A program made the position numbers and the translations under genes. From Niastella soli (GTDB taxonomy: Bacteria > Bacteroidota > Bacteroidia > Chitinophagales > Chitinophagaceae): a stretch of DNA of 64,000 bases. The notes beneath the pieces were generated by a model. That model searched no databases and had not been told where the DNA came from. It saw only the letters and a program-made list of their open reading frames with translations. Position 1 is the stretch's first letter. Every line of letters begins with the position of its first letter. Below are positions 26,572-34,742 of the stretch, piece after piece. Location: assembly GCF_017742245.1 (NCBI RefSeq), contig NZ_JAGHKO010000001.1, forward strand, positions 2,943,061-3,007,060. Direction: 5' to 3'.

Positions 26572-28095
26572 TTAAGTGACTCTTTCTAAAATAATTAATG
26601 TTTTATCGTCGTGTGTTTTTTGCGGAATGCGGGAGATATTCTGCCGGATCATTTCTGTGATACCCGGGTTATTGGATGCCAGTTGTGCTTCGGTAACGCG
26701 GCCAATGCCATCCGTGAAGGCAAACACCAGCTGCACTTCCTCGGCTGTTTGGGTAAGCCATTTGGCGTTGTTTTGTCTGATAAAAAGCTGGCCAGTGTTT
26801 TCATTCATATCCAATCTGAAGGCAACCCGGTCGTATTCATCTGTTGGGTCTGCAGCGAATTTAAAATCTTTGGCCAGCGCCAGTTGCCCGTTTGCTTTCT
26901 TAAATGGAAAAATTTTAGAATCGCCGGTCCGTAATGCATACAGATGGCCATTTTCAAGCAGGCGGCCGATGATCACGGTGGTTGAGCATAAAGGTTTATA
27001 ACCTTTACGGATCAACTGAATGATGGCTTCTTTTCTTTCGGCCGGTTCGTTGTTCACCCGCTTTTCCCATTCCTGGTGTACATAAGCCGTGGCATCTGTC
27101 AGCAATTCATTTAGCGGTGTTTTTTGTTCAAAATACCGGTTGATATTTTTCTGAATAAAATGGCCAATGCTTTGCGCCAGCATACGACTGGAGAATATAT
27201 GATATTCTTCGTGCCGGTTATCGTTCGATGTTACTTCCAGTCCTTTTATGGCCGCAGAATCAGAGGTGCCATCGAGCAGCCAGAAAAAGGTTTGCCCGGG
27301 TAACGAAAAGGAACCCGCAATATCTTCTCCCAGTTCAGTGTCATGGTTCTGGCTGTCCTTTCGTGGACCTGCAGATAGAATAATTTCTGATTTTATAAAG
27401 GCGGCATTATTTGAAATAACATAAGGAACAAAGATCTCCTTTATGGGTTGAGACTGGCCGTTTTGTACCAGTCTTTTTTGCAGTTCCCGGTTTTCTGCCA
27501 GTACAGTATCTTTTTCAATCTGGACTTCTTTTAATTTTTTTCTTACCTCCTCTATTGCCTGGTTAACTTCCTTGTTTCTGTGTTCTTCAGTAGTATACTG
27601 GTCAATTAGGTCGCCGATCTTTTTATATATGTCGCCTGGATGTCTGACTGCCGAATCTGTAAGTAAGCCTCGTTTGATCAGCATGTTTTTCAGTTTATTA
27701 AGATGCCCGGTGTATTCGTCGATTGTCGTTTGGCTTCGAATTACATTTCCTGACATCGTTCTGTTTTTTTTATATAAAAAAGCGCTTATGGCAAAAAGTA
27801 AGAGGCAGCCAGCTATTAACGACCAGTTAAAATCTGGAGTTGGCGTAGGGTCAGGCTTTTTGAGCGCATGCAGCTTGTTAATGGTATCCTGCTGATTGGC
27901 GATAACAGCCTTGTTTTTAGTAATGATCTTTTGTAATGAATCTTTTATCTCAACCTGCTTGCTGGCGTTATTTTCCCTTGCCGTTGTCGTATCAGGTTTT
28001 TTCTGTGAACGGGTGTTGTGGTGCTTGTTCTGCTGACAAAAGCAGGCTACAGGGAAGCATAAAACAATTATTATGAAAACTATTTTTCTGATCAT
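26572..28095 (-). CDS. membrane-anchored PP2C-family protein phosphatase
   Basis: 507 residues. N-terminal signal segment (1-20), a short polar region, a membrane segment (about 91-108), a coiled coil (about 170-212, EEVRKKLKEVQIEKDTV) and a PP2C domain (about 235-507). Metal-binding aspartates are visible in LLDGTSDS (Asp275), TGDSKIF, FTDGIG and the terminal DDKTL. It should remove phosphate from Ser/Thr on the cytoplasmic side, opposing the kinase encoded next. The gene starts 24 bp after the vWA gene and ends 2 bp before the kinase gene. Confidence 0.9.
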   Translation of the reverse strand: MIRKIVFIIIVLCFPVACFCQQNKHHNTRSQKKPDTTTARENNASKQVEIKDSLQKIITKNKAVIANQQDTINKLHALKKPDPTPTPDFNWSLIAGCLLLFAISAFLYKKNRTMSGNVIRSQTTIDEYTGHLNKLKNMLIKRGLLTDSAVRHPGDIYKKIGDLIDQYTTEEHRNKEVNQAIEEVRKKLKEVQIEKDTVLAENRELQKRLVQNGQSQPIKEIFVPYVISNNAAFIKSEIILSAGPRKDSQNHDTELGEDIAGSFSLPGQTFFWLLDGTSDSAAIKGLEVTSNDNRHEEYHIFSSRMLAQSIGHFIQKNINRYFEQKTPLNELLTDATAYVHQEWEKRVNNEPAERKEAIIQLIRKGYKPLCSTTVIIGRLLENGHLYALRTGDSKIFPFKKANGQLALAKDFKFAADPTDEYDRVAFRLDMNENTGQLFIRQNNAKWLTQTAEEVQLVFAFTDGIGRVTEAQLASNNPGITEMIRQNISRIPQKTHDDKTLIILERVT

Positions 28096-28119
28096 ATTAC
28101 CTGAATATGGAAATGAGAA

Positions 28120-29070
28120 TTAAAAGTCTCTGGTAACAGTATTGGCTTCGTCCAAACAAGTGGGGCAAAATCCGCTGGCACCGCTGGCCATTCTGAACAA
28201 CCCTTTTAAGTTGGCGACTTTGGTGGGATCATCGAACAGGAAAAACTGGTCTGTTGATGGATGTCTGGGGCATTTACTGGCCAGGCTTTTTAGTTTATCA
28301 TAATCCTTATCGCTGCTGCTGCCATAATAAGCACTCATCAACAGGTCGAATACTTTACCATCGTATTGCAGGTTCCTGAATGGGCTTGGATTAAGTGTGG
28401 TTTTATCGGGGCCCATGAATTGTCCACCATCTGTAAACAGTAATACCCGTACATTGGGAATAGAATGGTTCATCATATTGTCATCCAGCACGGCCTGTAT
28501 ACGGGGTTTATAGGTGCCCAGTATTGATATCTCTGAATTGATAAACTGTTGGGTGAACCGGAATGCTACCTCCAATGCCCCATTTATATCTGTGGCGCCA
28601 TTCTTTTTGTACATTTTTTCTTTCAATGCATGTTCAAGACCAGCGGCATCTCTATATTCCTGCACCAGTTTTTCAATACTCATATAAGGGACCAGGATCT
28701 CAATCTCATGATCGAAACCAATGATCAGTACATAAGCAAACTCCTTCAAAGGGTTGCCCGACAAAGAGAAAATACCAGCCGAAACACTTTTGGCAATAAG
28801 ATCTCTTTTGCTCATTGGATGGTTCATAAAAGCAGGCTCCGCCATGGAACCGGAACAGTCCAGCAGCATGATACATAATCCCAGGTCTTCCTGTTGTTGT
28901 GTCATTGGGGGAATAATAGTTCCCTCATTGTCTATTGAAACAGGCCCCTGGTTTAATAATATACCTTCACCATATGGACACTTAGGACAGAAGTAACTAT
29001 TTTGTTCAGCGGTTATCGTATCGTATGCATGGCCGTTGTTGTTAACGCATATCCAGGTATTGTTGCTCAT
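28120..29070 (-). CDS. TerY-like vWA-domain protein with cysteine-rich ends
   Basis: 316 residues. A vWA domain runs from about 64 to 275 with a complete MIDAS: D71-C-S73-G-S75, a Thr in GATDINGAL and Asp in LLFTDGG. The N-terminus carries C8, C28 and C31 (FCPKC) and the C-terminus has FCPTC, suggesting zinc ribbon elements. TerY-type vWA proteins form a triad with a PP2C phosphatase and a kinase, and those two genes follow here. First gene of the operon; the promoter lies in 29071-29211. Confidence 0.9.
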   Translation of the reverse strand: MSNNTWICVNNNGHAYDTITAEQNSYFCPKCPYGEGILLNQGPVSIDNEGTIIPPMTQQQEDLGLCIMLLDCSGSMAEPAFMNHPMSKRDLIAKSVSAGIFSLSGNPLKEFAYVLIIGFDHEIEILVPYMSIEKLVQEYRDAAGLEHALKEKMYKKNGATDINGALEVAFRFTQQFINSEISILGTYKPRIQAVLDDNMMNHSIPNVRVLLFTDGGQFMGPDKTTLNPSPFRNLQYDGKVFDLLMSAYYGSSSDKDYDKLKSLASKCPRHPSTDQFFLFDDPTKVANLKGLFRMASGASGFCPTCLDEANTVTRDF

Positions 29071-29135
29071 TATGTGCAGTTTAAATGTTGATCATAATTA
29101 TCAATTAGTGAAAGAAAGAATATCTGTTGGGAAAT

Positions 29136-29157
29136 AAAAGGGTTTTAAAACCCTTTT
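29136..29157. promoter_or_regulatory. 22-nt perfect palindrome upstream of the vWA operon
   Basis: The sequence reads the same on both strands (AAAAGGGTTTT and its complement). It lies 66 bp upstream of the vWA start. It may be an operator in the operon promoter or a short terminator stem; the sequence alone does not decide. Confidence 0.5.
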
Positions 29158-29211
29158 TAATGTCAACATATTGAGTTACTTTTTTTGAATTGTATTTGAT
29201 ACATAGTGGCA

Positions 29212-29244
29212 TGAAAAAAGGCCTCCCGACGGATCGGGAAGCCT
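29212..29244 (-). terminator. terminator of the nitrite/NO reductase operon
   Basis: A stem of AGGC-TCCCGA pairing with TCGGGA-GCCT (one internal mismatch) is followed on the minus strand by a T run. It lies 37 bp past the NO reductase stop codon. Confidence 0.8.
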
Positions 29245-29281
29245 TACAAGCTGTGCTAAGCAGCCAATCATCGACAACAGG

Positions 29282-31546
29282 TTAAGAAATATCCACTTTG
29301 GATTTATCAACGGATAAACCGGTCCTTAAACCAATTACAAACACCGTCAAAGCCAGCGCTCCTAATGCGAAGACGGTATCCCCAATGACCCGTAACCAAC
29401 GGAAGAATTGTAACAAAGGTTGTTGCATAAACTCTGCTGACCTTGCATACCACATGCCATGGTCAACACTTGCTATAGTTTGCAACACGCCCACAGGTAG
29501 TAAGCTCAATACAAGCATTAGCAGCAAACCGATGTTAATACTCCAGAATGCGAACCCGATCAACCGGTCTTTCCAAACATACCGGCTATATAAGCCTTTT
29601 AGCACAAACAACATTAGTCCTATACCAAGCATGCCATATACGCCAAACAAGGCAGCATGCCCATGAAGGGGAGTAGTGTTCAAGCCCTGCATATAATAAA
29701 GCGCAATGGGCGGGTTAATAACAAACCCGAAGATGCCAGCGCCCAGGAAATTCCAGAAAGCCACGGAAATAAAACAGTAGATAGGCCACTTATACGCTTT
29801 AACCCAGGACGTAGATTTGCTTAACTGATAATTATGGTATGCTTCAAAGCCGATCAGTACGAGGGGCACTACTTCCAATGCACTAAAGGTAGCTCCCAGC
29901 GCTAGTATTGCAGTAGGGGTGCCGGAAAAATATAAGTGATGGAAGGTACCTAATATACCGCCTGCTAAAAATATGATCGTTGAGAATATAACGCTTAGGG
30001 TTGCCGTACGCACTTGCAGTAATCCCATCCGTACAAACAGGAAAGCAGAAACTACTGTTGCGAATACCTCAAAAAATCCTTCTACCCATAAGTGCACTAC
30101 CCACCATCTCCAGTATTCTGCCAACGCAAGGTTGGTTTGTCTGCCCCACATGAGGCCTGCACCATAAAATAAAGCAATGGCAGCGGAGGCGATCAAAAAT
30201 AAGATCAGGAGATTCCTGTCCGCTGTTTTTTTGCGTAAAGCAGGAGCAAGTGCCCGATACATAAGGGCCAGCCAAAGCCATAATCCTATAAAAAGGAAGA
30301 TCTGCCAAAACCGTCCAAGGTCAACGTATTCGTAGCCCTGATGGCCAAACCAGAAGTTTTCAATCAATCCTAGTTTTTGCATTATGCCGAGCCATTCACC
30401 GGCAATAGAACCGCCCACAATGATCAGGAGTGAGATAAAAAGGAAATTCACGCCCAGCTTTTGATATTTGGGTTCGTGTCCTGAAACTGCCGGGGCCATG
30501 TATAAACCTGTTGCGAGCCAGGATGTCGCTATCCAGAAAATGCCTAATTGTACATGCCATGTTCTGGATACATTATAGGGTAAAATATTTGCGAGGGATA
30601 ATCCATAGAAACCGTTCCCTTCAACGCCATAGTGTGCGGTAACTATACCCATGATTATCTGCACAACGATGAGGATGGTAACTATCCAGAAATATTTAAG
30701 CGTCGCCCGCATGGAGGGGGTGGCAGTAATACTTAATAACGGATCTTTTTGTGGCAGTTCAACCGGCTCTCCTGGATCCTCTTTGCTTGCGGCATGATAA
30801 AAGGCCAGAATGCCAATGCCTGCCAATAGTACAATTACACTAAAGCCTGTCCACAAGATCAAACTATTGGTAGGTTTGTTCCCAATGATCTCATCGGGTG
30901 GCCAGTTATTGGTATAGGTAATTTCTGAACCTGGTCTGTTGGTAACGCATGCCCATGCAGCCCAGAAGAAAAATGCATTCATCTGTTGCATTCTGGCCGC
31001 ATCTTTGATCGTATTCTGCTGAATGGAATAGGCATTCCTTAATGAGTCCAATGTTTGATCAGTTGTAAACAGTCCTTTATAATGACGGCTTACAGCTTCA
31101 AACGCTTCCGCTCTTAAGGGTGATATGGTAATATCACCTGAGTTGTCATCATAGGTATTTTTCCTGATCTCCATTTGCAACTGTTTCTGCAATTGCGTTT
31201 GCTGATCGGGTAATATGTTACTGTAGGATGCGCCAAATTGTTGCTGTGATAATTTTTCAAGCATGTACAAGGATTCCCTGTGCAGCCAATCGGCCGTCCA
31301 ATCGGGTGCTACATAAGAGCCATGTCCCCATACGGTACCTATTTCCTGACCACCTATAGATTGCCAAACGTTTTGACCATCTTTGATGTCCTGACGGGTA
31401 AATAATACTTTACCGGCGGTTGTTTTCACCTGGGCAGGTACGGGCGGCGCCTTGTGGTAAAGATCAACGCCATAATATATTAGTACAGTGAACGAGGCTA
31501 AAATTACAAGCGTAAACGCGATCCACAATCTTCTGGTACTTTTCAT
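29282..31546 (-). CDS. norZ: quinol-dependent nitric oxide reductase (qNor)
   Basis: 754 residues from ATG 31546; the frame continues to a TTG at 31591 but the ATG gives a normal N-terminal anchor (RRLWIAFTLVILASFTVLIYYG). About fourteen membrane segments are visible. The N-terminal periplasmic region (WQSIGGQEIGTVWGHGSYVAPDWTADWLHRE) is the fused NorC-like part without a haem c motif, which defines the quinol type. Core motifs include WWVVHLWVEGFFEVFA and GTFHHLYFSGTP with haem and Fe-B histidines. It reduces NO to N2O in the inner membrane using quinol. It is the last gene of an operon with nirK and a thioredoxin-like gene. Confidence 0.94.
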   Translation of the reverse strand: MKSTRRLWIAFTLVILASFTVLIYYGVDLYHKAPPVPAQVKTTAGKVLFTRQDIKDGQNVWQSIGGQEIGTVWGHGSYVAPDWTADWLHRESLYMLEKLSQQQFGASYSNILPDQQTQLQKQLQMEIRKNTYDDNSGDITISPLRAEAFEAVSRHYKGLFTTDQTLDSLRNAYSIQQNTIKDAARMQQMNAFFFWAAWACVTNRPGSEITYTNNWPPDEIIGNKPTNSLILWTGFSVIVLLAGIGILAFYHAASKEDPGEPVELPQKDPLLSITATPSMRATLKYFWIVTILIVVQIIMGIVTAHYGVEGNGFYGLSLANILPYNVSRTWHVQLGIFWIATSWLATGLYMAPAVSGHEPKYQKLGVNFLFISLLIIVGGSIAGEWLGIMQKLGLIENFWFGHQGYEYVDLGRFWQIFLFIGLWLWLALMYRALAPALRKKTADRNLLILFLIASAAIALFYGAGLMWGRQTNLALAEYWRWWVVHLWVEGFFEVFATVVSAFLFVRMGLLQVRTATLSVIFSTIIFLAGGILGTFHHLYFSGTPTAILALGATFSALEVVPLVLIGFEAYHNYQLSKSTSWVKAYKWPIYCFISVAFWNFLGAGIFGFVINPPIALYYMQGLNTTPLHGHAALFGVYGMLGIGLMLFVLKGLYSRYVWKDRLIGFAFWSINIGLLLMLVLSLLPVGVLQTIASVDHGMWYARSAEFMQQPLLQFFRWLRVIGDTVFALGALALTVFVIGLRTGLSVDKSKVDIS

Positions 31547-31587
31547 GGTTTTATTCTTTATTTCAGTTTTATAAGGAAGAGTGTTCT

Positions 31588-32079
31588 TCAATAGCCAAGT
31601 GAACAGCCAATTCCTTTTGCGCTTGAAACTTTTATAGGTAAATTGTTCAGATAGGCTTCAAGGGCATCTTTTAAGTAGAAATTTTTTACCGTTCCCATAT
31701 TCAATGGGCCATCGTCGATGGTTCCCAGGTACAGTACGTTGCCTTTTTCATCAACCAATACACAGTCCGTACTTACTTTGGGTCTCCACTTTTGAAGGAG
31801 TTTATGATCATTGTCTTTTATGTAGGGAAGATCCCAGCCAAGGTCGCTGATCAATTGCCGGATGTCCTTATCATTTTCTTTTCGGCCAGTAAATACAGCG
31901 GTAAAGCTCACCTTGCTTTGATAAGCCTTTATTAGTGATCCAAAAGTTTCCTTATGGTTATAAATGCAGGGACATTGGGTTTGAAGAAAAAGATAAACCT
32001 TCGCTTTTTTTAGCGGCACTGGGCGGAACGCCATCGTAGCTGCAGCGATGACGGCTATAACAAATAATACCCTTTTCAT
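31588..32079 (-). CDS. thioredoxin-like / redoxin-domain exported protein
   Basis: 163 residues from ATG 32079. A signal segment (MKRVLFVIAVIAAATMAF) precedes a thioredoxin-like fold; the usual active-site position reads QTQCPCIYN (CPC), and a third Cys lies in the C-terminal GIGCSLGY, where related redoxins carry a GC motif. DCVLVDEKGNVLYLGTIDDG matches the later strands of AhpC/TSA-type proteins. Between nirK (7-bp gap) and the NO reductase gene, it may deliver copper or reduce thiols for nitrite reductase assembly; that role is inferred from position. Confidence 0.82.
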   Translation of the reverse strand: MKRVLFVIAVIAAATMAFRPVPLKKAKVYLFLQTQCPCIYNHKETFGSLIKAYQSKVSFTAVFTGRKENDKDIRQLISDLGWDLPYIKDNDHKLLQKWRPKVSTDCVLVDEKGNVLYLGTIDDGPLNMGTVKNFYLKDALEAYLNNLPIKVSSAKGIGCSLGY

Positions 32080-32086
32080 GGTTTTA

Positions 32087-33109
32087 CTATTTTGCTTCAA
32101 TTAGGCCAACTGCGCCTTGCTCAACACTTGCGAAAGAATGGTCTACAAAAACATAAGTGCCTTTCTCGGGGACTATAAATTCAACGATGGCGCCGTTACT
32201 ACTTCCCAGCAACACTGTTTGCATTCCCCGAAATTCATTTTTGGGATTGCCATCGATCCACACTTTATCGAAGATGGTGCCCACTACGTGAAAGCTGGAA
32301 GTAAGATTGGGGCCTGTATTGAGCACATATAATCTTACCCGGTCGCCGGCTTTTACTTCAAGCGGTTGTTGCACATACTGTTTGCTTTTTCCATTAAAGG
32401 TGACAAACATTGGTTGGCGGTTTCTGGCACTGGTTACATCGGTTTCATAAAGACTATCACCTTTTGGTTTTAAATAATATTCATTTTGCACGATGGCGAA
32501 TTCCTTATCAACCTTTCCGGGAAAACCCGCTTCGGGTTCAACGATGATCATGCCGGTCATACCGGAGATCATGTGTTGCAGGATAACCGGTGTGCCACAG
32601 TGATACATAAATACACCGGCATAATTGGCTGTCCATTGAAAGTGTAATGTCTCTCCCGGGTTAATGCTTCGGTATTTGTCGTGCGGGTCAACCATGGCAG
32701 CGTGAAAATCAATAGAGTGGGGCATAGGCGGCGATACTTCTGCTGTAAGATTAGACCGGTTGACCATGCTGAATTTTATGGTTTGTCCAACACGAACCCG
32801 CAATACCGGACCGGGGATGGAATCGCCAAAGGTCCACGCCCAAAAGCAAACGCCATTTGCAACGGTTATTTTTTTATGTTGTATATCCACGCGTATAGCA
32901 ACACTGTCATTATCAATTATCGGTGGAATGTTGGGCGCATAGGCAATGGGCCCATCTGTTGTTGTAGCAGGAATGGCGTCTTTTGTTATATATGCTTTGG
33001 GGGCACCGTAAATCATTTTATCATTTGTGTGATCAGATGTGCCAGAAAAACAACTACAGAAAAGGAGCCCGGTTATTAGTACAAGGACTAAAGTTAAGGG
33101 AGGTTTCAT
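32087..33109 (-). CDS. nirK: copper-containing nitrite reductase (lipoprotein)
   Basis: 340 residues. The signal carries cysteines near 18 and 20 (LLFCSCFSG), suggesting a lipid-anchored protein. Two cupredoxin domains follow. Copper ligands: PHSIDFHAA (type 1 and type 2 His), FMYHCGTP (type 2 His and type 1 Cys), ILQHMISGM (type 1 His and Met) and SSFHVVG (type 2 His). It reduces nitrite to NO in the periplasm; the downstream NO reductase removes the product. A -7 element and a Crp/Fnr-like box lie upstream (33171-33215). Confidence 0.95.
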   Translation of the reverse strand: MKPPLTLVLVLITGLLFCSCFSGTSDHTNDKMIYGAPKAYITKDAIPATTTDGPIAYAPNIPPIIDNDSVAIRVDIQHKKITVANGVCFWAWTFGDSIPGPVLRVRVGQTIKFSMVNRSNLTAEVSPPMPHSIDFHAAMVDPHDKYRSINPGETLHFQWTANYAGVFMYHCGTPVILQHMISGMTGMIIVEPEAGFPGKVDKEFAIVQNEYYLKPKGDSLYETDVTSARNRQPMFVTFNGKSKQYVQQPLEVKAGDRVRLYVLNTGPNLTSSFHVVGTIFDKVWIDGNPKNEFRGMQTVLLGSSNGAIVEFIVPEKGTYVFVDHSFASVEQGAVGLIEAK

Positions 33110-33170
33110 ATGTTAATATTGATTTATTCCATTGACCTTGTTTGATCTGTTCCGGCCTGCAATCGCACCC

Positions 33171-33215
33171 CAAAGGTATACGCGAAAAATCCATAGCATT
33201 TATGATTACAATCAC
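33171..33215 (-). promoter_or_regulatory. nirK promoter with Crp/Fnr-like box
   Basis: Read on the minus strand, TACCTTTG at 33171-33178 matches the TAnnTTTG -7 element. A box GTGAT-N4-ATCAT lies at 33202-33215, centred about 42 bp upstream of the expected start, the position of class II Crp/Fnr activators. Confidence 0.65.
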
Positions 33216-33261
33216 TTTGGAAAATGAGGTGGGTAGAATGGGAACTGCCATGTTGTATGAA

Positions 33262-33300
33262 ATAAAAAAGGCTTCCCGATCCATCGGGAAGCCTTTCCTT
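33262..33300 (-). terminator. bidirectional terminator
   Basis: A perfect 13-bp stem (33268-33280 with 33283-33295) is flanked by A and T runs, downstream of the minus-strand acetyltransferase gene and upstream of nirK. Confidence 0.85.
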
Positions 33301-33314
33301 AGTGCATGGAAGTT

Positions 33315-33791
33315 TTAAGAACTTAACTTATAAACATATTCTTCTATTTCTGTTGCACGCGCACTGGCAAAGCCGTGGTCGGTAGCTATTTTTACAAAGC
33401 CACATTTTTCCAGCACACGTTGTGATCCTATATTGTCGAAAGCCACACGGCCAAAAATGGGCCGGGTGTTTTCAATAGTAAGGAATTGCTTTAGCGCCGT
33501 AGCCGCAACACCCTTTCCCCAGTATGGTTTATCTATCCAATAGGTTATCTCTGCATCCCCAAACATTATAAATTTAGATACACTGCCTGCGATGACGTCA
33601 TCAACCAGGATGGTGCGGATGCTGATGTTTTCATCGTTTAGGATGCGATCATATTTCTGCATAAAGACCTCTTTGTTGTCGTGGTCCTTTGGCATAAAGG
33701 CAGCGAGGTGACAGGCTTCTTCGTCGAGTTGAAATAAGAAGAAATGTTCAAGGTCGCTATGTGTAGTGGTGCGAAGTTGAATGTTTGGCAT
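33315..33791 (-). CDS. GNAT-family N-acetyltransferase
   Basis: 158 residues. The fold signature is ITYWIDKPYWGKGVAATALKQFL (acetyl-CoA pyrophosphate loop, about 85-107) followed by GRVAFDNIGSQRVLEKCGFVKI. The N-terminal RTTTHSDLEHFFLFQLDEEA resembles phosphinothricin or small-molecule acetyltransferases. The acceptor is not known. A single-gene unit between two terminators. Confidence 0.9.
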   Translation of the reverse strand: MPNIQLRTTTHSDLEHFFLFQLDEEACHLAAFMPKDHDNKEVFMQKYDRILNDENISIRTILVDDVIAGSVSKFIMFGDAEITYWIDKPYWGKGVAATALKQFLTIENTRPIFGRVAFDNIGSQRVLEKCGFVKIATDHGFASARATEIEEYVYKLSS

Positions 33792-33850
33792 AACAGGAAG
33801 TTAGGAAGAAAAAGTTGAAATCACCGAGAAGCTGGGAGTTGGGCTCAATA

Positions 33851-33886
33851 AAAAAAGCCTCCCGATCTAATGGGAGGCTTTTTTAT
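33851..33886 (-). terminator. terminator of the methionine aminopeptidase gene
   Basis: A 12-bp AAAAAGCCTCCC / GGGAGGCTTTTT stem with an 8-nt loop lies between map and the acetyltransferase gene. Confidence 0.85.
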
Positions 33887-33901
33887 TTGTATGATGATTT
33901 T

Positions 33902-34669
33902 CTATTGATTAAATATTTCATTCATTTCCGTTAGTATTATAGGCTTCCCATCGGTTACAACGATCGTATGTTCATGTTGTGCCATGTATCCGCCTTTGTT
34001 GCCAACCATCGTCCATCCGTCTTTCGAGTCAACTGCCAGAGAGGATGATGTTGAAATAAACGTTTCTATTGCTACTACCGAATTTTTTCTGAATCTACGC
34101 TGGTCAGCAGGGTTCCTGTAGTTCACCAATTCACACGGTTCTTCGTGGAGACCGCGGCCGACGCCATGTCCACCGAGGTTCTTAATTACTTTGTAGCCGT
34201 GTTTCCTGGCTTCAGTTTCCATCTGGTGGCCAATGTCTGCTATTTTTACTCCGCCCTTTATGTTGTTGATTGCATTACGCAGGATCTCTTTTGAGGCGTT
34301 GACCAGATCCTGATGTTGATTGACATCATCTCCGAGCACAAAAGAGCCACCATTATCGGCCCAGAACCCGCCCAATTCGGCAGAAACGTCAATATTTATA
34401 AGATCACCTACTTTTAAAATGCGTCCTTTAGTGGGAACTCCGTGACAAAACTCATTACCGACGCTTATACATGTCCAGCCCGGGAATCCGTAGGTCAGAT
34501 GCGGAGCTGATTTTGCCCCAAAACGAGCCAGGACGGTAGCTCCAAACTCATCCAATTCTTTGGTGCTCATACCGGGTTGTGCATAATTGATCATTTCCTT
34601 TAATGTGCATGCAACAGCTTCGCTTGCTTTTTGCATTCCCCATAACTCAGATTCATTTGATATTGACAT
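33902..34669 (-). CDS. map: type I methionine aminopeptidase
   Basis: 255 residues. Metal ligands expected for the family are visible: Asp in LINIDVSAEL, Asp in FWADNGGSF, His in GGHGVGRGLHEEP, Glu in AIETFIS and Glu in AQHEHTIVV. It removes the initiator Met from nascent proteins. The gene is not in the ribosomal protein operon where the essential copy usually sits in Bacteroidota, so this is probably a second, stand-alone copy. Confidence 0.93.
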   Translation of the reverse strand: MSISNESELWGMQKASEAVACTLKEMINYAQPGMSTKELDEFGATVLARFGAKSAPHLTYGFPGWTCISVGNEFCHGVPTKGRILKVGDLINIDVSAELGGFWADNGGSFVLGDDVNQHQDLVNASKEILRNAINNIKGGVKIADIGHQMETEARKHGYKVIKNLGGHGVGRGLHEEPCELVNYRNPADQRRFRKNSVVAIETFISTSSSLAVDSKDGWTMVGNKGGYMAQHEHTIVVTDGKPIILTEMNEIFNQ

Positions 34670-34742
34670 ATTTCCCCGTTTTTGAATATAACAAAGTTAC
34701 CGGTTAAAGGTTGCTTTGACCAACAAAACAATAATTATAGCA

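Noticed and set aside
29089..29106. FNR box upstream of the vWA gene
   Set aside because: TTGAT and ATCAA are separated by 7 bases instead of 4, and the region is AT-rich, so chance is likely.
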